Part shown: one piece after another, positions 10,708-19,307 of the stretch
Layout: each line of letters starts with the position of its first letter
How positions within the stretch are numbered: position 1 is the stretch's first letter
Source of the DNA: Alkalispirillum mobile
GTDB lineage: Bacteria > Pseudomonadota > Gammaproteobacteria > Nitrococcales > Halorhodospiraceae
NCBI RefSeq assembly: GCF_003664325.1
Contig: NZ_RCDA01000001.1
Location: 372,001 to 436,000, forward strand
Length of the DNA stretch: 64,000 nt
Direction: 5' to 3'
Position numbers and translations under genes: made by a program
Notes under the pieces: model-generated
The model's input: only the letters and a program-made list of their open reading frames with translations
What the model was told of the DNA's origin: nothing
Database searches by the model: none

Positions 10708-11307
10708 TCAGGTGTCAACCCCTGGGCCGCCTTCCAGTTCTCGCGCCAGGGCCTCGCCACAGCGGCGGCAGTGGTAGCGCATGCGCCCCTGACGGATCCG
10801 GTTGTGCCGGGTAGTGGTGATACGGTGGGTGCTGCACGCGCAGCGGTAGCGCCAGCGCCGCTGGGTGCCGGGAATACCGCTGACATCCAGCGAATGCGTC
10901 CGGGTGGCGGGCACGCCCAGTGCGGCCATGACCTGGCGCCAGCCGGCGCCATGCCCTCGATCGCGGTACACGGCCCAGGCGGCCAAATGGGCCACCTCAT
11001 GCGCCACCGTCTCACGGGCCGCCTGCCAGCCATCCGCCCGGCGCAGCAAGGGCGCGTTCAGGCCAATCCGGTGTTCCCGAAGCCAGGCCCGGCCCAGTGC
11101 ACTCCCGCGATGGTAAAGCCGGACCGCCGGAACGGCATCGCCTTCCAATGCCGGCCAGCGGCTACCCAGCACACGCCAGTCCTCGGCCGTCCAGACACGC
11201 AGCTGCTCAAGACACTCGGCATCACTGGCTGGCGGACAGCCATTGGTCGCGTGGCCGGGTTGCTGGCCACCCGCGTTCGGCGCCCTGTGCCGCCCGCAGC
11301 AGCTCAC
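10708..11307 (-). CDS. SprT-like zinc metalloprotease-fold protein
   Basis: This is about 199 residues. It has the zinc-binding HEVAH motif in '[25 protein letters not shown]' and a C-terminal zinc-ribbon-like set of cysteines ('YRCAC', then 'YHCRRCG'), as in bacterial SprT (about 165 residues). The family resembles the SPRTN protease; the bacterial role is poorly defined. I chose GTG 11305-11307 because it overlaps the ilvD stop as GTGA, implying translational coupling. A TTG at 11320-11322 is an alternative start. Confidence 0.85.
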   Translation of the reverse strand: MSCCGRHRAPNAGGQQPGHATNGCPPASDAECLEQLRVWTAEDWRVLGSRWPALEGDAVPAVRLYHRGSALGRAWLREHRIGLNAPLLRRADGWQAARETVAHEVAHLAAWAVYRDRGHGAGWRQVMAALGVPATRTHSLDVSGIPGTQRRWRYRCACSTHRITTTRHNRIRQGRMRYHCRRCGEALARELEGGPGVDT

Positions 11308-12995
11308 GGCGCCTCGCTCCAACGGTCCGTGACGGCCCCGCGCGCCGCCGACCCGACCACGCGGGCGTACTTGCCCAGGACGCCGCGGGTTTCCCGCGGT
11401 TGGCGTGGCTGCCAGTTGGCCCGGCGGTCGGCCAGCTCGGTTTCATCCACATCCAGCCGCAGCAGGTTGGCGTCCGCGTCCATGGTGATGGTATCGCCCT
11501 CCTCCACCAGCGCGATGGTCCCGCCTGCCGCTGCTTCGGGGGCCACATGGCCAACCACCAGCCCGCGTGTGCCGCCCGAAAACCGTCCGTCCGTGATCAA
11601 CCCCACGCTCTCACCCAGCCCGGCCCCCATCAGGGCTGCGGTGGGTGAGAGCATTTCCCGCATTCCGGGACCACCCTTGGGCCCTTCATTCCGGATGACG
11701 ACCACGTCACCGGCTTGGATGTGCCCGGCCAGGATAGCCTCCAGGCAGTCCTCCTCGGATTCGAAGACCCGGGCCGGCCCGACGATACGCCGCTGCTTCA
11801 GACCGGAGACCTTGGCCACCGCCCCCTCCTCCGCCAGGTTTCCGCGGAGGATCGCAAGATGCCCCACCGGATATAGCGGATCGTCCAGCGTGTGGATGAT
11901 GGACTGATCGGCGGACGGACGCGCTGGCACGTCGGCCAGGGTTTCAGCCATCGTTCTGCCGGTGATGGTCAGGCAATCGCCGTGCAGCAGGCCGCCATCC
12001 AGCAGCAGTCGCAACACCTGGGGCGTACCGCCCACCTCGTGGAATTCGGTGGTCACATACTGCCCCGAAGGGCGCAGGTCACAGAGCACCGGCACCTTGT
12101 GCCGGATGCGTTCCACGTCGTCCAGGTCGAAGGGGACATCCGCCGCATCGGCGATGGCCAGCAGGTGCAGCACGGCGTTGGTAGAGCCCCCCACCGCCAT
12201 CACCAGGGCAAAGGCGTTCTCGAAGGCCTCCCGGGTGAGGATGTCCCGGGGCTTGCGATCCGCCCGGACCGCCTCCATCAACACGCGGGCAGCGGCCGCG
12301 ACGTCATCGCCCTTTTCGTCCGCCTCGGCGGCCAGCGTGGAGCTGGCGGGCAGGCTCATCCCCATGGCCTCGAAAGCGCTGGACATGGTATTGGCGGTGT
12401 ACATGCCGCCACAGGAGCCGGCCCCCGGACAGGCGTTGCGCTCCACCCCCAGCAGATCCTCATCACTCATACGCCCGGCCGAGGCTTGCCCGACCGCCTC
12501 AAAGGCCGAGACGATATCCAGGCGCTCGCCCTTGTAGTAGCCGGGGCGAATGGTCCCGCCGTAGACGAACAATGCGGGGATGTTCATACGCGCGATGGCG
12601 ATCATCGCGCCCGGCATGTTCTTGTCGCAGCCCCCGGTGGCCAGCACACCATCCAGGCTCTGGCCCTGGCAGACGGTCTCGATGGCGTCGGCGATCACTT
12701 CCCGTGACACCAGCGAATAGCGCATGCCCGGCGTACCCATGGCGATGCCGTCGGACACCGTAGGCACGCCGAACTCCGGCGCCATGGCCCCCGCCTCATG
12801 CAGCGCCTCCACGGCCCGCCGCGTCAACGCCGCGATGTGCATGTTGCAGGGGGTGATGGTGCTGTGGGCGTTGGCGACGCCGATGATGGGCTTTTCGAAG
12901 TCCTCATCGCGGAAGCCGGTAGCGCGGAGCATGGCCCGGTTGGGGGTGCGACGCAGGCCCGCGGTGACAACACGACTACGACGGTTATCGCTCAT
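11304..12995 (-). CDS. ilvD: Dihydroxy-acid dehydratase
   Basis: This 563-residue enzyme of valine, leucine and isoleucine biosynthesis dehydrates 2,3-dihydroxy-acids to 2-oxo-acids. Cluster cysteines lie in 'PCNMH', 'GGCDKNMPG' and '[18 protein letters not shown]'. The C-terminal '[24 protein letters not shown]' is diagnostic. I chose ATG 12993-12995; a GGAG box lies about 10 bases upstream. The length of about 560 residues suits the shorter IlvD subgroup rather than the 616-residue E. coli form. sprT follows in overlap. Confidence 0.98.
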   Translation of the reverse strand: MSDNRRSRVVTAGLRRTPNRAMLRATGFRDEDFEKPIIGVANAHSTITPCNMHIAALTRRAVEALHEAGAMAPEFGVPTVSDGIAMGTPGMRYSLVSREVIADAIETVCQGQSLDGVLATGGCDKNMPGAMIAIARMNIPALFVYGGTIRPGYYKGERLDIVSAFEAVGQASAGRMSDEDLLGVERNACPGAGSCGGMYTANTMSSAFEAMGMSLPASSTLAAEADEKGDDVAAAARVLMEAVRADRKPRDILTREAFENAFALVMAVGGSTNAVLHLLAIADAADVPFDLDDVERIRHKVPVLCDLRPSGQYVTTEFHEVGGTPQVLRLLLDGGLLHGDCLTITGRTMAETLADVPARPSADQSIIHTLDDPLYPVGHLAILRGNLAEEGAVAKVSGLKQRRIVGPARVFESEEDCLEAILAGHIQAGDVVVIRNEGPKGGPGMREMLSPTAALMGAGLGESVGLITDGRFSGGTRGLVVGHVAPEAAAGGTIALVEEGDTITMDADANLLRLDVDETELADRRANWQPRQPRETRGVLGKYARVVGSAARGAVTDRWSEAP

Positions 12996-13124
12996 CAGAT
13001 GCACTCCTGCCGAGTAGACCCTATGGATCGGGATAGGGCGGACCCCCGACCACACGCTTCGGCGGCCGGAGGTTCAAAGCTTAGCAGGAGGAACCGGCGC
13101 CCGGACAGGCACGACCGGCACGCC

Positions 13125-14639
13125 TCAGGTCTGGAAGGCGCGGACCGACTGGTCCAGGTGGCGGGCCCGCCGCTCGAGCTCCTCGCAGGCCTGGCTGGTG
13201 GCCTGGGCCCCGTCAGTGGCGTCGGCAGAGGCCTCCCGCACCGAGACCAAGCGCCGGTTGATCTCCTCGGCCGCCGCACTCTGCTGCTCAGAGGCGCTCG
13301 CGATCTGGTCATTCATATCGTTGATGCGTTGCACCGCATCGTCGATGTCGGAGAGCCGCTGACCGGCGGCGCGGGCCGCCTCGACCGCCTGCGCTGATGA
13401 TTCATTGCCGGCGGTAACCACCTGGTAGACCCCGCCAGCCTCCTCCCGGAGCCGCCCGATCATGCCCGCGATCTCCTCGGTGGACTCGCGGGTACGCTGG
13501 GCCAGCAGCCGGACTTCGTCAGCCACCACGGAGAAGCCGCGTCCATGTTCACCGGCGCGGGCGGACTCGATAGCCGCGTTGAGCGCCAGAAGGTTGGTCT
13601 GCTCCGAGACATCGCGGATCACGTCCACCACGGTGCCGATCCGATCGCTCTCCTGGTTCAGACGCTCCACTACGCCCGCTGCCTGCTCCACGGCTTGCGC
13701 AAGCGTGGTGATTCGGTCCTGCGCGTCGCTCACCACACCGCGCCCCGCCTTCGTGGCCTGGCGGGCCTCGCTGGCGGATTCCGCCGCCGCGGCGGCATTC
13801 CGGGCGACCTCCTGGGTCGTGGCCGCCATCTGATTCATGGCACCGGCGATCTCGTCCGTGTCCTCCTGTTGCTGCCGCACCCGCTGCCCGGTGCCCTGCG
13901 CATCCGTACGGAGCTGCTCTACCGTGGCCATAACCGATTCTGCGGCGGTGCGGGCGCTCCTCACCCCGCCGTGCACCTTGTCCAGGAAGGTGTTCACACC
14001 CTGGGTGACCCGGCCGTGGGCCACCGGGTGGCGCCAGGTGAGGTCCACCTGCTCGCCCTCCACGGCAAGGCGCTCGCCCACTTCCCCAAGCTCTGCGGCC
14101 TGCTCGGCATCCCGGTGCAGGATGATGGCCATGTAAATAAGCAGCGAGGCCTGAAAGACGACATAACCGGCATGGAGGAACACCACCCCCCACCCGTGGT
14201 CGGCGTGCGAGAAGACATAGATCGGGAAGCCGCCGTGCTGCAGGACATGGCCGACCACATGGTGCAAAGCCGTCGCCACGGCCCCGGCCAGGATGACCAG
14301 CCAGTCCCGGTAATAAAGCAGCAGGGCCAGCAGCGCGAAGATGCCGAAGTGCATCTCGATCATGCCGTAAGCCAGGTGGATGGCGAGTGCCGAGTAGGCC
14401 ATGAACGCAACGGCCACCATCACGCGGGTTACCCGCCTGCCCGGCAGGGCGAGGATCAAGCCACCGGACAGCAGCAGAATGGCAAGCCCGTAGCCTAGGG
14501 CCTGGCCCACCGACGTCCCCAACACCACCGCAATGCCCAAACAGTAAACCAGGTGAACCCCCAGCACGCCCGCCATGAGTCGATCGGCGTGCTGGTAATG
14601 CGCGATCAGGCCATTCTCATCGTGTTTCAATGCGTCCAT
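13125..14639 (-). CDS. Methyl-accepting chemotaxis protein with His-rich six-helix sensor
   Basis: This is 504 residues. The N-terminal region (about 1-190) has about six membrane helices and no periplasmic ligand domain. It carries conserved histidines in '[14 protein letters not shown]' and '[11 protein letters not shown]'. A long cytoplasmic coiled coil follows, with the receptor hairpin tip '[38 protein letters not shown]'-type sequence. The signal is probably sensed within or at the membrane (redox, quinone or gas), but the ligand is unknown. ATG 14637-14639 is preceded by GGAGG. No other chemotaxis gene is nearby. Confidence 0.95.
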   Translation of the reverse strand: MDALKHDENGLIAHYQHADRLMAGVLGVHLVYCLGIAVVLGTSVGQALGYGLAILLLSGGLILALPGRRVTRVMVAVAFMAYSALAIHLAYGMIEMHFGIFALLALLLYYRDWLVILAGAVATALHHVVGHVLQHGGFPIYVFSHADHGWGVVFLHAGYVVFQASLLIYMAIILHRDAEQAAELGEVGERLAVEGEQVDLTWRHPVAHGRVTQGVNTFLDKVHGGVRSARTAAESVMATVEQLRTDAQGTGQRVRQQQEDTDEIAGAMNQMAATTQEVARNAAAAAESASEARQATKAGRGVVSDAQDRITTLAQAVEQAAGVVERLNQESDRIGTVVDVIRDVSEQTNLLALNAAIESARAGEHGRGFSVVADEVRLLAQRTRESTEEIAGMIGRLREEAGGVYQVVTAGNESSAQAVEAARAAGQRLSDIDDAVQRINDMNDQIASASEQQSAAAEEINRRLVSVREASADATDGAQATSQACEELERRARHLDQSVRAFQT

Positions 14640-14733
14640 CCGGGCCTCCGACGGCGTTGACGACACCTCTTTGCAGCTATCGGCAGAGGCCGCAAAGCCT
14701 TGAGCACCAGCGCCTCGCCATCACGCCGCCAGG

Positions 14734-15351
14734 TCACTCCCCGCGCGGTGTCCGTCCGGCGGCCAACAGCGTCTTGCGGCTCCAATCGGTGCGCTTGACG
14801 CGGTGGATGACCGCGGCACATTGCACCACGGGGCGGAGGTCACCGCCCAGGCGGCCCGCCATGATCAGCAGCCCCGCCAGTGCGACCAAGGCCACGCTAA
14901 GGGGTGAGAACAGCAGAAGCGGGGGGATCATCAGAGACCAGTAAAACAACAGCTTGCGACTCCCCCCGCGACTGAGCAGGAGCATCAATGCAATCAGAAA
15001 GCCGGAGAAGAGCAGCCCCGCACCCACCAGGGTCAGGCTGTCGGTCATGCGAAGACCGGAGAACACCAGTTCCCCGTGCCGGATCGCCATGTAGACCGAC
15101 CAGGCAAACGCCGCCTGGGACAGTATGGAGAACAGCGGCATCAACCAGTCACGGAGCAATACCGCGATCGCCACCGCCGAGACCGCAAGCACGACCCCCG
15201 CCGCGGTCAGATTACCCAACGCCAGCACCCCGATAATCAAGCCCACGACAGCGGAATACCCCAGCAGACAGAGCAACATGGGGGCCAAGCCGCTGGCCAG
15301 CACCCGCCCCGTGTCCTTGTCGAGGGTGAGATCATTGTTCTGCGCTTCCAT
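14734..15351 (-). CDS. Polytopic membrane protein of unknown function
   Basis: This is a 205-residue protein with about six hydrophobic helices in pairs (for example residues 20-65, 68-110 and 118-170), an acidic N-terminus and a basic C-terminal tail ('VKRTDWSRKTLL'). ATG 15349-15351 follows an AGGAG site with good spacing. I recognise no family. It lies upstream of the chemoreceptor gene on the same strand with a gap of about 94 bp. Confidence 0.7.
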   Translation of the reverse strand: MEAQNNDLTLDKDTGRVLASGLAPMLLCLLGYSAVVGLIIGVLALGNLTAAGVVLAVSAVAIAVLLRDWLMPLFSILSQAAFAWSVYMAIRHGELVFSGLRMTDSLTLVGAGLLFSGFLIALMLLLSRGGSRKLLFYWSLMIPPLLLFSPLSVALVALAGLLIMAGRLGGDLRPVVQCAAVIHRVKRTDWSRKTLLAAGRTPRGE

Positions 15352-15606
15352 GAAATACTCCTGAAACCCGATGGTGTTGGTTATGTCCAGTCTATCCGAG
15401 ACGCAGAGCCGTTGCGCAGCAACCCGCGATACCCCCGTCTTCGTGCCCGACCACCCCGGCCGGACTTCAAGTTTGAGATCGACAACAGCCCAGCGCTTTG
15501 CCGGCGTCGCCGGACAGGTTATGCTGCATCCAGACCGTAGCGCCGGGCAGCGGCGCTCAGGAATTTGACACATTTGATTCTGAAGTTGAAAGCAGGAGGA
15601 GACCCG

Positions 15607-15798
15607 ATGGGTGTATTAGTTTTCTGGCTGGCGGGCATCTTTTTCACGATCGGCTTCGCGATCATGGGGGAAGGGGGCGATAACCCCAAGATGAAGCTCT
15701 TCGGCGGTGAGCGTTTCTTCATGTCGCTGTTCGCCTTCGTGATCTGGCCGCTGATGCTCGGGGTCCACGTGCGCGAGTTGCTCGAGAAGAAGGGCTGA
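15607..15798 (+). CDS. Small two-helix membrane protein
   Basis: This is 63 residues with two hydrophobic segments ('VLVFWLAGIFFTIGFAIMG' and 'FFMSLFAFVIWPLMLGV'), joined by a Gly/Asp/Lys loop, and a charged C-terminus ending 'ELLEKKG'. The strong GGAGGAG site just before ATG 15607 supports translation. It is followed by a hairpin. Family not recognised. Confidence 0.65.
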   Translation: MGVLVFWLAGIFFTIGFAIMGEGGDNPKMKLFGGERFFMSLFAFVIWPLMLGVHVRELLEKKG

Positions 15799-15808
15799 AC
15801 CCGCTCTC

Positions 15809-15838
15809 GGGCGCACTCGGTCCTCAACCGGTGCGCCC
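15809..15838 (+). terminator. Hairpin after small membrane protein gene
   Basis: Perfect 8-bp arms gggcgcac (15809-15816) and gtgcgccc (15831-15838) have an additional inner cggt/accg pairing. It is a strong hairpin directly downstream of the stop but lacks a T-tract, so it may act as a weak terminator or mRNA stabiliser. Confidence 0.5.
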
Positions 15839-16148
15839 GCCCGCCACGAGCGGTTCGCCAATGATAAGCCCCCCTTATCCCCCGCTTTTACCCCATCAGA
15901 AAACACTCTGCTCCGCCCCCTACCCGTCTGCCATCCCATTGCCTTAGAATGCGCTTCGCAGTTCAGCGGAGGCGCCAAACAGGGCTCGGCCCGACCCGGC
16001 TACCCCCTCCCGGTAACCGCCTTTTTCTATTGGACCGGACGGTCCGGGCACCCACCCGGGCTTCCGGGACCTTTTGCTATACTCTGGACTTGTTGCGCTG
16101 CAACATCTCTCGGCGGACAGGTATTAAGACGTTTTGCGGGGTGCGGAC
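15839..16148. other. Intergenic region upstream of the 16149 gene
   Basis: This stretch of about 310 bp has no supported gene. It holds a short palindrome (ccggac-g-gtccgg, 16035-16047) and a good -10-like TATACT at 16078-16083, without a matching -35 at 17-bp spacing. It presumably contains the promoter of the downstream gene. Confidence 0.35.
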
Positions 16149-16664
16149 ATGAAGGACCACAACATGGACACCATGGGGCCCATGCGCGACACCCGGAGCG
16201 GTCGCGTAACCATCCCCTATCGCCTGCACGCCCGGGCCCGTTTTTGGGGAATGGTTCAGCGCACGTTCTGGCTAACGGCTCTGCTCGGCAGTCTCGCCGC
16301 CCTGATCTGGGCCGCCCGGCTGGAACTGAACAGCGAAACCACGGCCAGCACCCTGGGCCTGGCCGCCGTTATCGGGCTCGCCCTCTCCCTGTGGATGTTC
16401 GCCATGGCGGTGTTGCGACTGCCGCCGAGCGAGGGACGGATCACCCTGTCCGAGGACGACTGCCGCGGCATCACCTGGTGCCAGGACCGTCGGGGCGGCT
16501 GGACGATCAAGGCAGGGGGCGTCAGGTTGCGCGGCCTGGAGAACAACGACGCGTTTCGCACGGCCCGAGAGACCGCACACGCGCGCGCCGAGACGGTGCT
16601 GCAGCAGTTGCGTGGTGGTGACAGCGCGGACCAGCCAGCGGTGCACGGCCGCAAGGTCGCCTGA
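16149..16664 (+). CDS. Inner-membrane protein of unknown function
   Basis: This is 171 residues with two membrane helices (about 38-58 and 68-90). They are followed by a soluble cytoplasmic part with a 'GRITLSEDDCRGITWCQDRRGGW' strand-rich segment and a helical C-terminus. ATG 16149 follows a GGGGTG box. I recognise no family. It is followed by a very strong bidirectional terminator shared with apbC. Confidence 0.7.
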   Translation: MKDHNMDTMGPMRDTRSGRVTIPYRLHARARFWGMVQRTFWLTALLGSLAALIWAARLELNSETTASTLGLAAVIGLALSLWMFAMAVLRLPPSEGRITLSEDDCRGITWCQDRRGGWTIKAGGVRLRGLENNDAFRTARETAHARAETVLQQLRGGDSADQPAVHGRKVA

Positions 16665-16703
16665 CCCTTACACACCGCGGTCACCTCCCCAAAGCACAAA
16701 AAG

Positions 16704-16749
16704 GCCGGCGGGGTGCGCCATTCAGATCGCGCACCCCGCCGGCTTTTTT
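16704..16749. terminator. Bidirectional intrinsic terminator between convergent genes
   Basis: A perfect 15-bp stem (16704-16718 with 16729-16743) has a 10-base loop. It is flanked by an A-run on the left and six T on the right. It serves the plus-strand gene ending at 16664 and the minus-strand apbC ending at 16801. Confidence 0.95.
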
Positions 16750-16800
16750 GATGGTCAGGACCCTGAAATTGTTAGGATCCCTGCCAGGTTTCTGACGCGC

Positions 16801-17889
16801 TCAGGTTTCGGACACGCTGATATTGGGGAAGGCGCTACCGGAGTGCTTCTGCTGCAGCGAGAGCTTGCCGGCCACCCGGCGCGCGATCTGCCGGTAGCTT
16901 TCCGCCACCTTCCCGTCCGGGTCAGACACCACGGAGGGGCGCCCTGAGTCTGCGTTTTCCCGAATGCTGATGTCCAGCGGCAGCGAGCCGAGCAGATCCA
17001 CGCCGTACTGCTCCGCCATACTCTGACCACCGCCTTCCCCGAAGATATGCTCCGCGTGACCGCATTCGCTGCAGATGTGGATGGACATGTTCTCCACCAC
17101 CCCAAGCACCGGCACATTGACCTTCTCGAACATCTTCAGGCCCTTGCGGGCGTCCAGCAGGGCGATGTCCTGCGGTGTGGTGATGATCACCGCACCGCTT
17201 ACGGGCACCCGCTGCGCCAGCGTCAACTGCACATCCCCCGTCCCCGGGGGCATATCCACGATCAGGTAATCGAGTCCCTGCCAGTGGGTGTCGCGGATGA
17301 GTTGGTCCAGCGCCTGGGTAACCATCGGGCCACGCCAGACCATGGGAGTCTCCTCATCGATCAGGAAGCCGGAGGACATGGCCTGGATGCCGTAGTTGAC
17401 CACCGGCTCCAGCTTCTTGCCGTCGCGGGATTCGGGCCGGGCCGAGACCCCCAGCATGCGTGGCTGGCTGGGGCCGTAGATGTCCGCATCCAGCATACCC
17501 ACCTTGGCACCCTCGGCGGAGAGGGCCAGCGCCAGGTTGACCGCCGTGGTGGATTTGCCGACACCGCCCTTGCCGGAGGCCACGGCAATGATGTTCTTGA
17601 CCTCGTCCAGCAGCTTCATCCCGGGCTGCACCGTATGCGGCTCGACTTTGCTGGTGACCGTGACGTCCGCTGTACCGATGCCTGGCACGGCCTCCGCGGC
17701 CTGCTTGAGTTGCCCCGCCAGCGCCTGGCGCACCGAGTCCGCCGGGTAGCCCAGCTGGACGTCAATCCGCACCCGATCACCCTCCACGGCGATCTCCTTG
17801 ACGCATTCAGCGGCAACCAGATCCATTTCCAGATCCGGGGCGACCACCTCCTGCAGCGCCGCTTCCACCTGCGCACGCAGATCACTCAT
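16801..17889 (-). CDS. apbC: Iron-sulfur cluster carrier protein ApbC (Mrp/NBP35 ATPase)
   Basis: This 362-residue cytoplasmic P-loop ATPase carries and inserts [4Fe-4S] clusters. The N-terminal domain (about 1-85) is of the MIP18/DUF59 type. It is followed by the deviant Walker A 'SGKGGVGKST' (about residue 108), the 'DADIYGPSQP' switch and the cluster-binding 'CSECGH' near residue 280. ATG 17887-17889 has GGAGG 8 bases upstream; a GTG one codon earlier is possible. It lies beside a Rieske protein gene on the same strand. Confidence 0.96.
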   Translation of the reverse strand: MSDLRAQVEAALQEVVAPDLEMDLVAAECVKEIAVEGDRVRIDVQLGYPADSVRQALAGQLKQAAEAVPGIGTADVTVTSKVEPHTVQPGMKLLDEVKNIIAVASGKGGVGKSTTAVNLALALSAEGAKVGMLDADIYGPSQPRMLGVSARPESRDGKKLEPVVNYGIQAMSSGFLIDEETPMVWRGPMVTQALDQLIRDTHWQGLDYLIVDMPPGTGDVQLTLAQRVPVSGAVIITTPQDIALLDARKGLKMFEKVNVPVLGVVENMSIHICSECGHAEHIFGEGGGQSMAEQYGVDLLGSLPLDISIRENADSGRPSVVSDPDGKVAESYRQIARRVAGKLSLQQKHSGSAFPNISVSET

Positions 17890-17967
17890 CACTCAACCTC
17901 CAGGCGTTGTCCAGGGTGCCGGCCCTCTGGCCAGCTTCAGCCTGACCATGATAACGCAGCCATACAC

Positions 17968-18696
17968 TCAGGAGGGATCGGGCTGTGCTGCAGCGCAACG
18001 TATGATGTTGCGGGAGTAATCCTCGAGCCGACGGACCCGGCAGTCGTCGGTGACGCGGATATTCGGGTCGCGACCCCGGTTCTCCAGCCTCAACCGCTCC
18101 CAGTACTCATCGAAGTAGCGGTTGAACATCTCACCCCCGAGTGTGCCCACGGCATAAAGGGCGTCTTCCGACTCGTCATGCTCCAACAGCACCGCGGCCA
18201 GGGGCTGGTCCGCCGGTCCGGACAGCACATTGGCACCGGCGCAGGGGTCGTAGACGCTGTGCTCAGCGCAACAGGCAATTACCCCGGCCCCCGTGCCCAT
18301 GTCGGTGACCTCGGGTCGGTAACTGATATAACTCACGCTTGGGGTGGGGTGGGCCATGCGGTGCGCGCAAATTGCCGAATAGGCCACTAGCGTGCGGTCC
18401 GGCCCGACACCGCCCTGCCAGAGGTACGGCCGACCGTCCTTATCCAGGAGTTGTTGCGGTTGCATCGGCCGATCCAGCCGAAGCAGGAAACAGGGCGTCG
18501 CAATATAGGGGTAATGGAAGACGTAGTTGGCCTTGGACGCCAGGTCCGCGGCGTGGAGTGGAAAACCTTCCTCGTCCAGAAGACGGGCGCGGTCGTAGTG
18601 CCTCAGGGTGACCGGTCCGCTGACACCGGCGACACCGCCCGCAGCCATACAGCCGGCACCGAGGGCACAAGCCTGCATGAAGGTTCGTCTGCGCAT
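17968..18696 (-). CDS. Tat-exported Rieske [2Fe-2S] protein
   Basis: This is 242 residues. The N-terminus 'MRRRTFMQACALGAGCMAAGG' is a twin-arginine signal with a hydrophobic core. The Rieske cluster motifs are 'CAHRM' (C-x-H) and, downstream, 'CCAEHSVYDPCAG' (C-x-x-H), with an extra Cys pair that could form the usual disulfide. It is probably a periplasmic or membrane-anchored electron-transfer protein. The partner enzyme is not encoded nearby, so its role is open. A GGAGGG box precedes ATG 18694-18696. Confidence 0.82.
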   Translation of the reverse strand: MRRRTFMQACALGAGCMAAGGVAGVSGPVTLRHYDRARLLDEEGFPLHAADLASKANYVFHYPYIATPCFLLRLDRPMQPQQLLDKDGRPYLWQGGVGPDRTLVAYSAICAHRMAHPTPSVSYISYRPEVTDMGTGAGVIACCAEHSVYDPCAGANVLSGPADQPLAAVLLEHDESEDALYAVGTLGGEMFNRYFDEYWERLRLENRGRDPNIRVTDDCRVRRLEDYSRNIIRCAAAQPDPS

Positions 18697-18801
18697 CGTA
18701 TACCCTCCCGGTCCAAACAGTGGCGACCGTGACAGTATAGGCAGCGCAGACGCGGCCGCTGGACCGGTCGGCCCCCTTTCTGGAGGCCGGCCCGCCCGCG
18801 C

Positions 18802-19227
18802 TTACCGCCCTTCCAGCGGCACCCCGTCCTGGTACCGGGAACTACCGTCCTGATACACCTCATTCTTCCAGACCGGCGCCCGTTGCTTCAGGGTGTCGAT
18901 GGCAAACCGCGCCGCATCAAAGGCGTCGCCCCGATGGGCCGAGCGCACCACCACCAGCACGCTGTCCTCACCCACCTCCAGCTCGCCGATGCGGTGAATA
19001 ATCCGGCAGGACTGGATCGGAAAACGGGAGAGCGCCTCCCGCTCTATCTCCGCCAGCACCCGCTCGGCCAACGGCTTGTAGACGGTGTAGCTGATCGCTT
19101 TGACGTCGCGCCCTTCGTGGTGATTGCGCACGGTCCCCGAAAAGACCACCAATGCGCCGCTCTCCGGGTTCGCGGTCTCCTCCAACAGGGCATCCAGCGC
19201 CAGGGGTTTATCGCTTATTCTTTCCAT
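18802..19227 (-). CDS. moaE: Molybdopterin synthase catalytic subunit MoaE
   Basis: This is 141 residues. The conserved motifs are 'GALVVFSGTVRNHHEG', 'IIHRIGELEVGEDSVLVVV', 'SAHRGDAFDAARFAID' and 'LKQRAPVWKNE', with the catalytic lysines. MoaE with MoaD-thiocarboxylate converts cyclic pyranopterin phosphate to molybdopterin. moaD is not adjacent, so this is an isolated moaE. It would supply the Mo cofactor needed by the CO dehydrogenase encoded about 4 kb away, though nothing shows co-regulation. Confidence 0.97.
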   Translation of the reverse strand: MERISDKPLALDALLEETANPESGALVVFSGTVRNHHEGRDVKAISYTVYKPLAERVLAEIEREALSRFPIQSCRIIHRIGELEVGEDSVLVVVRSAHRGDAFDAARFAIDTLKQRAPVWKNEVYQDGSSRYQDGVPLEGR

Positions 19228-19307
19228 GCCGGCCTCGTTGAAAAAAGGTCTGACCTGTCATTATGGCATAGCCCTACCGAGGCTGGCGCCCGGGCCGGTC
19301 GCTCCGG

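Noticed and set aside
16021-16050. Palindrome ccggac-g-gtccgg as a possible operator
   Set aside because: It is too short and GC-rich to be distinguished from chance in this genome without comparative data.
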